Positions 1 through 8,573 of a stretch of DNA of 64,000 nucleotides are shown piece after piece. The notes beneath the pieces were generated by a model. It was not told the DNA's origin, did no database searches, and worked only from the letters and a program-made list of their open reading frames with translations. Location: positions 57,746 through 121,745 of the forward strand of contig JAFYLN010000060.1 of NCBI GenBank assembly GCA_017537045.1, written 5' to 3'. The position numbers and the translations under genes were made by a program. Position 1 is the first letter of the stretch. Every line of letters starts with the position of its first letter. Origin of the DNA: Oscillospiraceae bacterium (GTDB lineage: Bacteria; Bacillota_A; Clostridia; Oscillospirales; Oscillospiraceae).

Positions 1-1079
1 ACATCTTTGGAGTAACCGCAGCGGTAAGGAATCTGGTAAATACCCCTCAAATAGATGTGCTGGTTGATCATTTCCTTGGAGTAGAAGCCGTCCAGCGCGT
101 GCAAATCAATAGACCAGCCGCCGTGTCCGACGGTGTCCTCAAAATCCTGCTGGCGCAGAATATCCCCTTCCGTCAGCATATAGTCACCCATCAGGCGGCG
201 GGATTCCCGCTTGCCCGCAATGGGAGAGATATAACTGAAAGCGTAGTTATCCGCCGGGAATTTTCCGCTGTTTTTGATGTAATCCCAAACACCGTAGACC
301 AGTTCCCGATGGTGCTGCAGAATATCTTCATACTGATCCATCTGGTTCAAGTTGCCATCCAATTCGTAAAACCACATAAACTGGTGGAACATATTGGGCG
401 GGATGACCCGGTGCTCCAGCACGTCGGTTTTTGTGTAGTCCTTGGCAAATTTGGGCGGGGTATAAGGCATAGGATGACCCACATCATGGGCAAAGAAGAC
501 CATGGTGCTGGGCAACACACCATTATCTGCCACTTCCGGGGCAAACTTTTCGCCAAATTCCGCCTTTGCCTCCCGGCCGTAACGATACTCCGCACCGGCA
601 AGGTAACCCACAGTGCCGTCACCGGTATCGTCAACGAACAGAGGTGCTTCAAAAACATAGCGGGTCTCCGTGGTGGTCTGTAAGCCGGAAATGGATGCAA
701 TGCGGCTGTCATCCCCCATCTGCACCGTATCGATGCAGGTATTGGGGAACAGCATCAGATTTTCTTCTGCCTGCAGCTTATCCAGCAGGATGCCGTCCCA
801 GATGTAGCGGTTTTTCTCCGGATTCTTATACAGATACTCCAGAAACAGTTCCTCAATAATACCGGTTTCCCGGGCATTGTAGTTGAATTCCTGCATACCG
901 CTGGCACCGACGATCATGATCATCAGTTCCGCGCTGGCATTACCGCCGAAATAGGGGCGGTTGGAAATCAGCGCAGTCTTCAATCCCATCCGGGAGCTTT
1001 TCAGCGCTGTGCAGATGCCGGGAAGTCCCGCACCTGCAATGACCAAGTCCGCAGCAATTTTGATTTCTTTCAGTTTCAT
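1..1079 (-). CDS. FAD-dependent oxidoreductase (PF12831-like), 3' end cut by window
   Basis: This is the first ~360 residues of a flavoprotein that runs off the left edge. The N-terminus (MKLKEIKIAADLVIAGAGLP) has the dinucleotide-binding beta-alpha-beta pattern with a GxGxxG-like GAGLPG. It is followed by NRPYFGGNASAE and an internal DDTGDGTVGYLAGAE, which are typical of the FAD_oxidored family (large FAD proteins often annotated as xanthan-lyase-like or putative sugar oxidoreductases). The ATG is preceded by GAGGGTGAACC, a good ribosome site. It is the last visible gene of the operon running leftward from DUF2877 at 6463, 42 bp after the GH94 gene. An oxidation step on the sugar substrate is a reasonable guess from context, but the substrate is unknown. 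Confidence 0.8.
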   Translation of the reverse strand, partial: MKLKEIKIAADLVIAGAGLPGICTALKSSRMGLKTALISNRPYFGGNASAELMIMIVGASGMQEFNYNARETGIIEELFLEYLYKNPEKNRYIWDGILLDKLQAEENLMLFPNTCIDTVQMGDDSRIASISGLQTTTETRYVFEAPLFVDDTGDGTVGYLAGAEYRYGREAKAEFGEKFAPEVADNGVLPSTMVFFAHDVGHPMPYTPPKFAKDYTKTDVLEHRVIPPNMFHQFMWFYELDGNLNQMDQYEDILQHHRELVYGVWDYIKNSGKFPADNYAFSYISPIAGKRESRRLMGDYMLTEGDILRQQDFEDTVGHGGWSIDLHALDGFYSKEMINQHIYLRGIYQIPYRCGYSKD

Positions 1080-1121
1080 AGGTTCACCCTCAAATATCTG
1101 TGGAATGGTCCGTCCGGGATC

Positions 1122-3428
1122 TTACAAAATCACCTGGATGCTGTGGGTCTTGCCATCCCCCAAAACAGGAATCTTGTTGTCGGCCATCTGCTTGCCATCC
1201 AGCCACAGCTGGCGAACGCCCTTGCAGGAGCCGCTTTCGTTGATCACTTCGATTTCGTAGACATCACCACGGAATCTACGCATACCGGTAATCTTTTCCC
1301 AACCCGCGGGGATGCAGGGATCGATCACGAATCCATCATGCTCCGGATGGAAGCCCAGCATATACTGAGCCACGGAACGGTACACCCAGCCGGCGGTGCC
1401 GGTGATCCAGGCAAAGGAGGTTTCGCCCTTTCTGGGATTCTGGGGACCCAGATACATATTGGTAAAGGCATAGGGCTCGCAGCCGGAATGCTCGGAAGGA
1501 TTCCACTTGCTGTCGGGCATGATCTTCAGCAGGGTCTCGTAGCCTGCGTCACCTCTGCCCTGAATGAAATCGCTGACCACCTTAAAGGCTGCGCCATGGC
1601 AGTAAGTGGTGCCGTTTTCCCAAATGCCGGGCACAAAACCGGTGAGTCTACCGACCTTCTTATCGTAGGTGGTATAGGCAGGATAGCAGGTCAGGGGACC
1701 GTAGTCGCAATCCAGATACTTATCCACGGCCGCCAGGCACTTTTGGGTACGCTCTTCGTCGGCAATACCCAGCATGGTTGCCCAGGTCTGGCTGTTCAGG
1801 TAGATCATGCCTTCCTTGTTCACCTTGGAACCCACAGGCGTACCGTCATCCTGATAGGCAGTCAGATACCACTCGCCGTCCCAACCGTGTTTGTTGATGG
1901 CCTGCTTGATCCGTTCTGCCCGCTCCAGCATTTCTGTTTCGACCGCAGCATCCTGCATAACTACCCGTGCCATTTCCGCCACATCCTTCAGCGCCTGATA
2001 CAGTGCGATGGAAGTCCATACGCTTTCACCCTTGCCACCCCGGCCGAAGCCGTTCAGGGAGTCGTTCCACTCACCCATGTGCCCCAGAACCAGACCGTGG
2101 ACTCCGGTATCATCGGAAGAATACCGGGTGGTACGGAGGATATGCTCCCAAACCGTATCCACTTCGCCTTCCATGTAACAGACCTTTTCCTGCAGAAAGG
2201 CATAGTCACCGGTTTCTTTCAGATAGGCATTGATGGCAGGGGCCACCCAGGTAGGCAGGTCGGAGTATTCTTCATCCCGCAGGGGATTCCACAGCTTCAC
2301 GCAGGCGCCGGTTTCATGGATGTGTTCCAGTGTCTCCAGAATCTTCTCTCTTGCAAGGGAGGGATTGAATGCTGCAATGCCCCATGAATCCTGCAGCTGA
2401 TCCCGGAAGCCCTTACTGCCAGCGCGACCTACCTCCACGCAAAGCTGCACTTGCTGCTTCAACCAGTAATTGGTCAAGTCGTTGATCTTCTTGTCGGGGG
2501 TCTGGATGTTCATCAGGCTGCACAGCTTTTCCTTATCCGCTGCGTGAAGTTCCAATGCTTCTTCGAAACGTCCTGCTTCCAGCAACTTGTCGGTGATCCG
2601 CTCTGCAGTTTCCCGGCTGTTGGCGCTGCCCACAATGAAGTGGATAACCTTTTCTTCGCCGGCTGCCAGTTCGATATCCCACTGGAATGCACCGATCATG
2701 GTCTCGCAGGCAGCCAGATTGTTATCCAGCTTGCCTTCTTCCAGAGCCCTGGGCATGCGGATATCACCATATACACCTATAAAGTGATTCTTGGAGGTTT
2801 CAAAGGCGCTCACTTCATAATCCGCAGCGCAGAATCCGTGGAACCAATCATAGGGACGCTCTTCGGCAGGGTTTTCCGCGAAGATCATCCGTCTGTCCCC
2901 GTCATAGTAGGCCCGAACCCAGCTTTCGAATTCGCTGCGGCCCTGATAACCCTTCAGGTCAAACTCTACGAAGGGATAGATCTTCACACTCCTGGGTTCA
3001 TCATCCATATTATGGATGCGGATCTGCCACATTTCTGCAGGCTCGTCGTGGCTGACGGTGCCGTGCAGTTTCACGCGGATCCGGTCTTTTATGCCGGTGA
3101 TGGTGCTGTAACCCAGACCGTGGACACACTGGTAATCGTCCAACTTTTCCTTGGTAGGATACCATCCGGGATTCCACAGTTTTCCGGTCTTTTCGTCCCG
3201 GATGTAGAAGTAGCGGTTACCGTTGCCCAGCAGCAGCGCCCGGGGCTTGCCCACCTCGGCAATATACTGGGAGGTCATGCCACGGTAGCTGCCGTTTCCG
3301 CCACCGTTCTGGTTCACCGCGCACAGAATTTTTCTGTTCCAGAAATAGTTGACCATGGGGCGCTTCAGGTCTGCCTTCTGGATGATATACTCTTTACCTG
3401 TTTCACTGAACATGCCGATACTTGACAT
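1122..3428 (-). CDS. GH94 family glycoside phosphorylase
   Basis: A 768-residue protein of the GH94 (cellobiose/cellobionate phosphorylase-like) family. It would cleave a beta-glycosidic bond with inorganic phosphate to give a sugar 1-phosphate plus a free sugar or sugar acid in the cytoplasm. An N-terminal beta-sandwich domain is followed by the (alpha/alpha)6 barrel. The family motif GFRDQLQD is present with D343 at the catalytic general-acid position, and GEWND is at about 452-456. There is no signal peptide, and the length is near the usual ~800. Downstream genes supply KDG kinase and KDPG aldolase, and the upstream operon supplies a sugar-acid dehydratase. An aldobionic-acid phosphorylase releasing gluconate (or another aldonate) is therefore attractive, but this is inferred from context and not from specificity residues. 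Confidence 0.85.
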   Translation of the reverse strand: MSSIGMFSETGKEYIIQKADLKRPMVNYFWNRKILCAVNQNGGGNGSYRGMTSQYIAEVGKPRALLLGNGNRYFYIRDEKTGKLWNPGWYPTKEKLDDYQCVHGLGYSTITGIKDRIRVKLHGTVSHDEPAEMWQIRIHNMDDEPRSVKIYPFVEFDLKGYQGRSEFESWVRAYYDGDRRMIFAENPAEERPYDWFHGFCAADYEVSAFETSKNHFIGVYGDIRMPRALEEGKLDNNLAACETMIGAFQWDIELAAGEEKVIHFIVGSANSRETAERITDKLLEAGRFEEALELHAADKEKLCSLMNIQTPDKKINDLTNYWLKQQVQLCVEVGRAGSKGFRDQLQDSWGIAAFNPSLAREKILETLEHIHETGACVKLWNPLRDEEYSDLPTWVAPAINAYLKETGDYAFLQEKVCYMEGEVDTVWEHILRTTRYSSDDTGVHGLVLGHMGEWNDSLNGFGRGGKGESVWTSIALYQALKDVAEMARVVMQDAAVETEMLERAERIKQAINKHGWDGEWYLTAYQDDGTPVGSKVNKEGMIYLNSQTWATMLGIADEERTQKCLAAVDKYLDCDYGPLTCYPAYTTYDKKVGRLTGFVPGIWENGTTYCHGAAFKVVSDFIQGRGDAGYETLLKIMPDSKWNPSEHSGCEPYAFTNMYLGPQNPRKGETSFAWITGTAGWVYRSVAQYMLGFHPEHDGFVIDPCIPAGWEKITGMRRFRGDVYEIEVINESGSCKGVRQLWLDGKQMADNKIPVLGDGKTHSIQVIL

Positions 3429-3509
3429 AACAAAACATCCTCCAATTTATTATGCTGTTATTTCTGAATTCTTCTCCAATATACCACGAAAGTATAAAAC
3501 ACGAATCCA

Positions 3510-3839
3510 TTATTGAGCAACCGGAATGCGCTCGGTATTTTGCAGGCTGGTATCTGCGTTTTCTACCACCATCACCGTAGCATCCTTGCTGACAACGATG
3601 TGGTGCCAGATACCCCTGCCAATGGTGTAGACCTTGCACATTTCCATTTCGCAAGGCTCGTCGTTTTCATACAAGGTGGCGCTGCCCTCCAGCAAAATGA
3701 AGGACTCCTCGGTCTGCAAGTGCCGCTCCAGCACACCGAAATCGGAAAAACGCTCACTATATCTCAGGAAACCGATCTTCCATCCATCAGATTTCACCAT
3801 GACCTGAAAGTCTTCGCCCTTAAATTCTACAATATCCAT
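3510..3839 (-). CDS. small cupin-domain protein
   Basis: A 109-residue single cupin-fold protein. The sequence alternates beta strands and shows cupin-like elements: LERHLQTEESFILLEGSATLY (metal-binding motif 1 region) and GRGIWHHIVV (motif 2 region). Small cupins in sugar-acid loci act as isomerases, epimerases or sensors; nothing here decides which. It lies 14 bp after the KDG kinase gene and 81 bp before the GH94 gene on the same strand, so it is part of the same operon. The ATG is preceded by GAGGATG at a somewhat long spacing. Confidence 0.75.
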   Translation of the reverse strand: MDIVEFKGEDFQVMVKSDGWKIGFLRYSERFSDFGVLERHLQTEESFILLEGSATLYENDEPCEMEMCKVYTIGRGIWHHIVVSKDATVMVVENADTSLQNTERIPVAQ

Positions 3840-3853
3840 CTTCTTTCATCCTC

Positions 3854-4879
3854 TTAACGCTGCACACGGCCGGAAGCATTGCCCGCCGCCAGAGCTTCCA
3901 CTTCTGCAACAGACACCAGATTGAAATCATGTTCGATGGTGTGCTTCAGGCAGGATGCAGCAACTGCGAAATTGATGGAATCCTGAGGCGCCTTCTCCTG
4001 CAGCAGGGAGTAGATCAGGCCTGCGCCGAAGCTGTCACCGCCTCCCACACGGTCCACGATATGCACCGCGTAGGTAGGCGAGAAGTAAGCCCGCTGACCG
4101 TCATAGAGCATGGCCGCCCAGTTGTTGTCATTGGCGGTGATGCTGCCTCTTAATGTGATGGCAACCTTTTCAAAGCCGAACCGCGCCATCAGCTGCTTGG
4201 CAACGGAAATGTAACCATCGTGGTCGATCTTTCCAGAGTCGATGTCGGTGTTTTCTGCCTCGATGCCGAACACGTCCTTGGCATCTTCCTCGTTGGCAAT
4301 GCACACATCCACGTAAGGCATCAGCTGAGACATAACCTCGTTGGCCTTTGCGCTGCTCCACAGTTTCTTTCGGAAATTCAGATCGCAGGAGATCTTCACG
4401 CCCTTGGCTTTCGCTGCCTTACATGCTTCCAGACAAATCTGGGGCAGTTCACCGCCCAGCGCGGGAGTGATTCCGGTCCAGTGGAACCAATCCGCTCCAT
4501 CAAAAATCTCCTCCCAGTTAAAGTCCGCCGAGTTGGCGCAGGCAATGGCGGAGCCTGCCCGGTCATAAATAACCTTGGATGCCCGCTGAGATGCGCCCTT
4601 TTCCACGAAGTAGATGCCCAGACGGTTGCCGCCTCTGACCACGCCTTCGGTATCCACACCGTAATGACGTAGCGCATTGATGGCACACTGACCGATTTCA
4701 TGGGTAGGAACTTTACTGATAAATGCTGCGTTCATTCCAAAATTAGCCAGAGAAACAGCCACATTTGCCTCGCCGCCGGCATAGGATGCTTCAAAACTCT
4801 CTGCGTGCAGGAACCGGAGGTAGCCTGCAGGATTCAGTCTCATCATGATTTCGCCGAAAGTCACAATACGCTTTTTCAT
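3854..4879 (-). CDS. kdgK: 2-dehydro-3-deoxygluconokinase (PfkB family)
   Basis: A cytoplasmic sugar kinase of the PfkB/ribokinase family, about 341 residues. The N-terminal TFGEIMMRLNPAGYLRFLHA and the GG pair at 35-36 (AGGEANVAVSL) are typical of KDG kinases. The catalytic anion-hole region RVGGGDSFGAGL is near residue 282. It would convert 2-keto-3-deoxygluconate and ATP to KDPG. I chose the start at 4879 because AAAGGAGAAAAT lies directly before this ATG; an upstream in-frame ATG at 4915 lacks one. It follows the KDPG aldolase gene by 36 bp, so kinase and aldolase together form the lower half of a semi-phosphorylative Entner-Doudoroff route. Confidence 0.9.
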   Translation of the reverse strand: MKKRIVTFGEIMMRLNPAGYLRFLHAESFEASYAGGEANVAVSLANFGMNAAFISKVPTHEIGQCAINALRHYGVDTEGVVRGGNRLGIYFVEKGASQRASKVIYDRAGSAIACANSADFNWEEIFDGADWFHWTGITPALGGELPQICLEACKAAKAKGVKISCDLNFRKKLWSSAKANEVMSQLMPYVDVCIANEEDAKDVFGIEAENTDIDSGKIDHDGYISVAKQLMARFGFEKVAITLRGSITANDNNWAAMLYDGQRAYFSPTYAVHIVDRVGGGDSFGAGLIYSLLQEKAPQDSINFAVAASCLKHTIEHDFNLVSVAEVEALAAGNASGRVQR

Positions 4880-4915
4880 ATTTTCTCCTTTCATACCAAG
4901 TCCCATTTCTGTCAC

Positions 4916-5566
4916 TTATACGCCTGCTTTTTCCACGAACTCTTTCGCAAGGGCAGTGATCTTCTCAAACTCCCCGTTTGCGATCCAAGTTTTATTCACA
5001 AGATTTCCACCCACACCGGCACCAGCAGCACCTGCTGCCAGGAAATCTGCAATATTCTTCTCATTTACACCACCAACAGCCAGCAGACGAATGTGATTCA
5101 GCGGTGCAGTTACCGCCTTAAAATAAGCTGTGCCCTGCGTTCCTGCAGGGAAAAGCTTTACGAAATCCGCACCGTAGGAATGTGCCGTAACAATTTCTGT
5201 GGGTGTCAGCGCGCCGGGCATGGACACCATACCAGCAGCCACCGTCGCCCGGATCACCGCTTCATTGGTATCCGGGGATACAATGAACCGAGCGCCGGCA
5301 TTCTTCGCCAGTTCCAGCATCTGCAAAGAGGTAACCGTACCAGCGCCGAAGAACATCTTGTCCCCCAGCTTTTCCACCAACTGGCGGATGGTCTCAGAAG
5401 TCCGCTCCAACAGCTCCGGTTTGCTCTGATCGAAGGTAACTTCCAGCAGTTCAATGCCGCCGGCATACAGTGCCTCCGCCAGTTTTACACAATCTTCTCC
5501 GTACACGCCACGGACGATGGCCACAATTCTCTTGTCCAATACTTTTTGAATGATCTGTTCTCTCAT
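4916..5566 (-). CDS. eda: KDPG/KHG aldolase
   Basis: A 216-residue class I aldolase that splits 2-keto-3-deoxy-6-phosphogluconate into pyruvate and glyceraldehyde 3-phosphate. The Schiff-base lysine is K137 in ADFVKLFPA and the catalytic glutamate is E42 in IELLEVTF; both are intact. Length is normal for the family. GGGAGGGATTACA before the ATG is a strong ribosome site. It lies between DUF2877 (15 bp upstream) and kdgK on the same transcript, so all three are expected to be co-expressed from the promoter region shared with araC. Confidence 0.92.
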   Translation of the reverse strand: MREQIIQKVLDKRIVAIVRGVYGEDCVKLAEALYAGGIELLEVTFDQSKPELLERTSETIRQLVEKLGDKMFFGAGTVTSLQMLELAKNAGARFIVSPDTNEAVIRATVAAGMVSMPGALTPTEIVTAHSYGADFVKLFPAGTQGTAYFKAVTAPLNHIRLLAVGGVNEKNIADFLAAGAAGAGVGGNLVNKTWIANGEFEKITALAKEFVEKAGV

Positions 5567-5581
5567 TGTAATCCCTCCCGC

Positions 5582-6463
5582 TTATGATGGGTCATAACCG
5601 TAAATCCGAAGTGCGATCAACATTCCCAGCAGCATTTCCGATCCGGAACTGCTGCCAATTTCTACTAAGGGGTGAATATTCAGGGGTTCTTTTCCACATA
5701 GACCCCGATACACAGATTCCATCCGTTCAAAGGGCGCACCCGCGCTAATGGCTTTCAAATAGGCTGTGCTGATTTGATTGGTACGCTGTTCGCACAGCTG
5801 GGTAATACATCCCCGAAATACAGTTGCCAATTCCATATGTTGAGCAGACAGAGTATAGAAAATCCACAACATACCCAGCAGCACATCGTCTGCCGATGGT
5901 GTCAACCCAAATCCCAACCCCAAAAGCTTTTCAACACAATTTCCAATTTCTCCTGTGGCACCTTGCGAAAGGGCAGCCATCAGTTTGCTCAACTGTGTAT
6001 AGGCCAGTACACAATAGGGGTTTTGCTTCACAGCATCATCCATGCTGTCCCCCAGCACCAAGGGTATTACCAGCATACTGAATCCCCGCTGTTTCCGAAG
6101 GGCTGCTAGCGCTTCCGCCGCTTGCCGGATATAGGGAATTTGCGGGGTACATCCCTCCATTTCCTTATTCTGCGGATGTTGTGGCATTAGGAGAATACTA
6201 CCCGTCGGCAAGGTCAACTGTTTTTCTGTTACCAACACATACTGGCCTTGCAGGGGACGCAATTGTGCAAGCGCATCAGGAAAGTTCTCGATGCCGATTC
6301 CAATGGGCAGTACGCCCCAGTCCGCATCGCACAGCAAAAGAATCCGCTCATCCATGCGCAGATAAATTCCGGAGGAAGTGACCAAAAGGATTTCTCCCAC
6401 TGTTCCGGGTTGCAGGAATTTGCAAAGATGCTCCGGTACAAATGCCCTGATTCCCTTTTCCAT
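5582..6463 (-). CDS. DUF2877 protein (YlbF/AllH-like subunit)
   Basis: A 293-residue protein resembling DUF2877, the family of E. coli YlbF. In E. coli, YlbF works with FdrA and YlbE (DUF1116) as an oxamate carbamoyltransferase in anaerobic allantoin breakdown. Recognition rests on the overall pattern, including the conserved GLGFGLTPSADDVLLGML block near residue 180 and the C-terminal HPLVEIGSSSGSEMLLGML. It starts the second operon, divergent from araC, while its presumed partners FdrA and DUF1116 are encoded across araC in the first operon. It is co-directional with eda and kdgK. The ribosome site is GAGAGGAGTGCAAAG. The partner assignment is inferred from family co-occurrence. Confidence 0.8.
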   Translation of the reverse strand: MEKGIRAFVPEHLCKFLQPGTVGEILLVTSSGIYLRMDERILLLCDADWGVLPIGIGIENFPDALAQLRPLQGQYVLVTEKQLTLPTGSILLMPQHPQNKEMEGCTPQIPYIRQAAEALAALRKQRGFSMLVIPLVLGDSMDDAVKQNPYCVLAYTQLSKLMAALSQGATGEIGNCVEKLLGLGFGLTPSADDVLLGMLWIFYTLSAQHMELATVFRGCITQLCEQRTNQISTAYLKAISAGAPFERMESVYRGLCGKEPLNIHPLVEIGSSSGSEMLLGMLIALRIYGYDPS

Positions 6464-6481
6464 CTTTGCACTCCTCTCATA

Positions 6482-6511
6482 TTGATTTCCGCCAATGGGT
6501 TATGGTATGAT
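6482..6511 (+). promoter_or_regulatory. putative sigma-A promoter of araC-type gene
   Basis: TTGATT, 18 bp, TATGAT. Transcription would start near 6518, which rules out the in-frame ATG at 6495 as start codon and favours a start near 6549. The -10 region lies inside a sequence that is repeated upstream of the MBL-SDR operon. Confidence 0.55.
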
Positions 6512-6526
6512 GTATAAAGTATACTT
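6500..6526 (+). promoter_or_regulatory. candidate AraC-regulator box, copy 1
   Basis: The 27-bp stretch beginning TTATGGTATGATGTATAAAG recurs with three mismatches at 16553-16579 on the other strand, upstream of the MBL-SDR-IlvD operon. Placement between divergent DUF2877 and araC promoters, and upstream of the other catabolic operon, fits a binding site of the adjacent AraC protein. Because it includes a -10-like TATGAT, part of the similarity could be promoter sequence. Confidence 0.5.
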
Positions 6527-6548
6527 CCGTTGTTTGGTGGTGATTTTT

Positions 6549-7388
6549 TTGGAACTAATCCAGATATCTCCCTATATCCGCTTTGCCAATATGCTGTGCT
6601 TTGAGCAGCAGCGCGGTCCTTCCAAAACCTATGACTGCCGTTTTTTGTACACCTTCAAAGGTTCTGCCACGCTGCACATGATGGGCAAAACTTTTCAGCT
6701 GCAAAAAGGTGCGCTGGCAATTTTTCAGCCAAATACCGAATACATCATTTGTCCCAACAACTCTGTAACACTGGCTGTCTTCGATTTCGACTATACACAA
6801 GCCTATAACCATACCAGTGATTATCTTGTCCCCTGCGCCCCCGTCCTGTTCCAGCCAGAGCATGCTCACGAACACATTCAGTTCACCGATGCGCCAGGCC
6901 TGAACCAGCCTTTCTTCCATTCTAATGTAAAATTCTTAGAACCGGAAATCAGCGAGATCATCAAAGAATTTCAGGTCAGGAAGATCTTCTTCCGGGAGAA
7001 AAACTCGGTTCAGTTCAAGAATCTGCTCATTGACCTGACCCGGCATCAGCAATTGGGTAATATCCATAATGACACCGTTCTGCAAGTGATCCAGTATATT
7101 GACCGGCATCCTACCGGCCGTATCTCCAATGCCCATATTGGTTTGGAGCTGAACTACAATCCCAATTACCTAAATAAGCTGATGATTCAGCATACGGGTA
7201 TGACGCTGCATCAATATGTGCTGCAGAACCGGCTGGACTATGCCATGGCCCTGCTGCACACCACTGACCGTTCCATCAACGACATTGCTCTGGAACTTGG
7301 ATTTCACAGTCTGTCTCATTTTTCCAATTTTTTCAAAAAGGCCACCGGTACCACACCCGTGTTGTACCGCCGCAGCGGTATGCTGTAA
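6549..7388 (+). CDS. AraC family transcriptional regulator
   Basis: About 279 residues with a cupin-like N-terminal sensor (TFKGSATLHMMGKTFQLQKG and IFQPNTEYII region) and two C-terminal helix-turn-helix motifs. The second ends in SINDIALELGFHSLSHFSNFFKKATGTTPVLYRR, a textbook AraC signature. It is the only plus-strand gene in the first 16 kb and sits between the two minus-strand catabolic operons, convergent with the kinase gene (3 bp apart) and divergent from DUF2877. It probably senses a sugar acid and activates both operons. The start codon is uncertain: the promoter at 6482-6511 places it downstream, and TTG at 6549 preceded by GGTGGTGA is my choice; GTG codons at 6534 or 6537 are alternatives. 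Confidence 0.88.
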   Translation: MELIQISPYIRFANMLCFEQQRGPSKTYDCRFLYTFKGSATLHMMGKTFQLQKGALAIFQPNTEYIICPNNSVTLAVFDFDYTQAYNHTSDYLVPCAPVLFQPEHAHEHIQFTDAPGLNQPFFHSNVKFLEPEISEIIKEFQVRKIFFREKNSVQFKNLLIDLTRHQQLGNIHNDTVLQVIQYIDRHPTGRISNAHIGLELNYNPNYLNKLMIQHTGMTLHQYVLQNRLDYAMALLHTTDRSINDIALELGFHSLSHFSNFFKKATGTTPVLYRRSGML

Positions 7389-7391
7389 AAT

Positions 7392-8570
7392 TTACAGCAT
7401 ACCGTATACATTTCTTGCTACAACGATTTCTTCGTCCGTCTTCAGCCGATAGACCCCCACGCTGCTGCCTGCAGAGCTGATCCGTTCTGCGTTGGCCGCA
7501 GCGTTTTTTTCTGCGTCCAACGCAAGGCCCAGATAAGCAAGTCTCTCACAAACCATCTTCCGGATCCGGTCACTGTGCAGTCCGATGCCACCGGTGAACA
7601 CCAGCGCGTCCAGTCCGCCCAGATAAGCTGTGTACATACCGATATATCCAACAATATTATCCACCAGTGTTTCCACTGCAAGTCTCGCCCGTTCATTCCC
7701 CTCATCCATGGCCTGCAAAGCCTGCCGCAGATCGTTGCTGACACCGCTGAGTCCCAGCAAGCCGCTTTCTTTTGACAGCACGTTCAACACGTTTTCAAGG
7801 CTTCCGCCGTAATATTCCATCAACATCGGCAGACAGAACACCTCAAAATCACCCACCCGGTTGTTGTTGAAAAGGCCGGATTGTGCCGTTGCACCCATGG
7901 TGGTAGCGATACTTTTACCATCCTTGATGGCACAAATGGAAGAGGAACCGCCCAGATGGCAGGAAATTATCCGTTTTGCTTCCGGACACAGCTGCTGCAT
8001 TTTCCCTGCGATATACTCATGGCTGGAACCATGGAAACCGTACTTGCGGATGCCTAAGTTTTCTCTCCACTGATAAGGCACACCGTAGGTGGTTCTGCAG
8101 TCGGGAATCGTCCCGTGGAAACTGGTTTCAAATCTGGCGATCTGCTTCAGATTCGGATACCTGTCACGGATATCCTTCATGGCCTGCAGATAGATGGGAT
8201 TATGGGCAGGAACCAGCGGTGACATCCGTTCCATTTCCGTCAGCAGCTTATCGTCCACCGGCTGCGTTCCCGACAGACTGCCACCATGGACCGCCTTGTA
8301 TCCAACAGCATCCAGATCTGCCATATCGTCCAGAATACCGCTCTGCTGCAGCGCATCCACGCAGAACGTAAAGCCTGCCGCATGGTCAGGAATGTGTGTT
8401 TTTCCCGTCACTTTATTTGTTTCGCCCAACTGCAGGTTGTATGCGCTCAAATCGGCACCTACGGATTCGATCTCACCACTGGCCAGAACCCGCTGCGCTT
8501 CCTCAGAAAACAGGTACAGCTTAAACTTGAAACTGGTGGTACCCAGATTCATAATAAATAACTTTTTCAT
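7392..8570 (-). CDS. divergent acetate kinase family protein (acyl-phosphate kinase)
   Basis: A 392-residue member of the acetate/propionate/butyrate kinase family, normally making ATP from an acyl phosphate. Family landmarks are present: NLGTTSFKF at the N-terminus (N8), VHGGSLSG near 95, PAHNP with H123, RKYGFHGSSHEY with H180, NNNRVGD with R238, FTGGIG and a C-terminal TDEE. Two residues that are near invariant in acetate kinase differ: the Arg of HRVVHGG is Lys (K92), and the catalytic Asp of FDTAFH is Glu (E148 in FETSFH). This suggests a different acyl group. It lies 3 bp after the DUF1116 gene, the place where E. coli has a carbamate kinase. It probably takes the acyl phosphate made by the FdrA complex. 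Confidence 0.85.
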   Translation of the reverse strand: MKKLFIMNLGTTSFKFKLYLFSEEAQRVLASGEIESVGADLSAYNLQLGETNKVTGKTHIPDHAAGFTFCVDALQQSGILDDMADLDAVGYKAVHGGSLSGTQPVDDKLLTEMERMSPLVPAHNPIYLQAMKDIRDRYPNLKQIARFETSFHGTIPDCRTTYGVPYQWRENLGIRKYGFHGSSHEYIAGKMQQLCPEAKRIISCHLGGSSSICAIKDGKSIATTMGATAQSGLFNNNRVGDFEVFCLPMLMEYYGGSLENVLNVLSKESGLLGLSGVSNDLRQALQAMDEGNERARLAVETLVDNIVGYIGMYTAYLGGLDALVFTGGIGLHSDRIRKMVCERLAYLGLALDAEKNAAANAERISSAGSSVGVYRLKTDEEIVVARNVYGML

Positions 8571-8573
8571 GGT

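Noticed and set aside
6495..6548. ATG at 6495 as start of the AraC gene
   Set aside because: It lies inside the promoter (between -35 and -10), and conserved sequence begins later.
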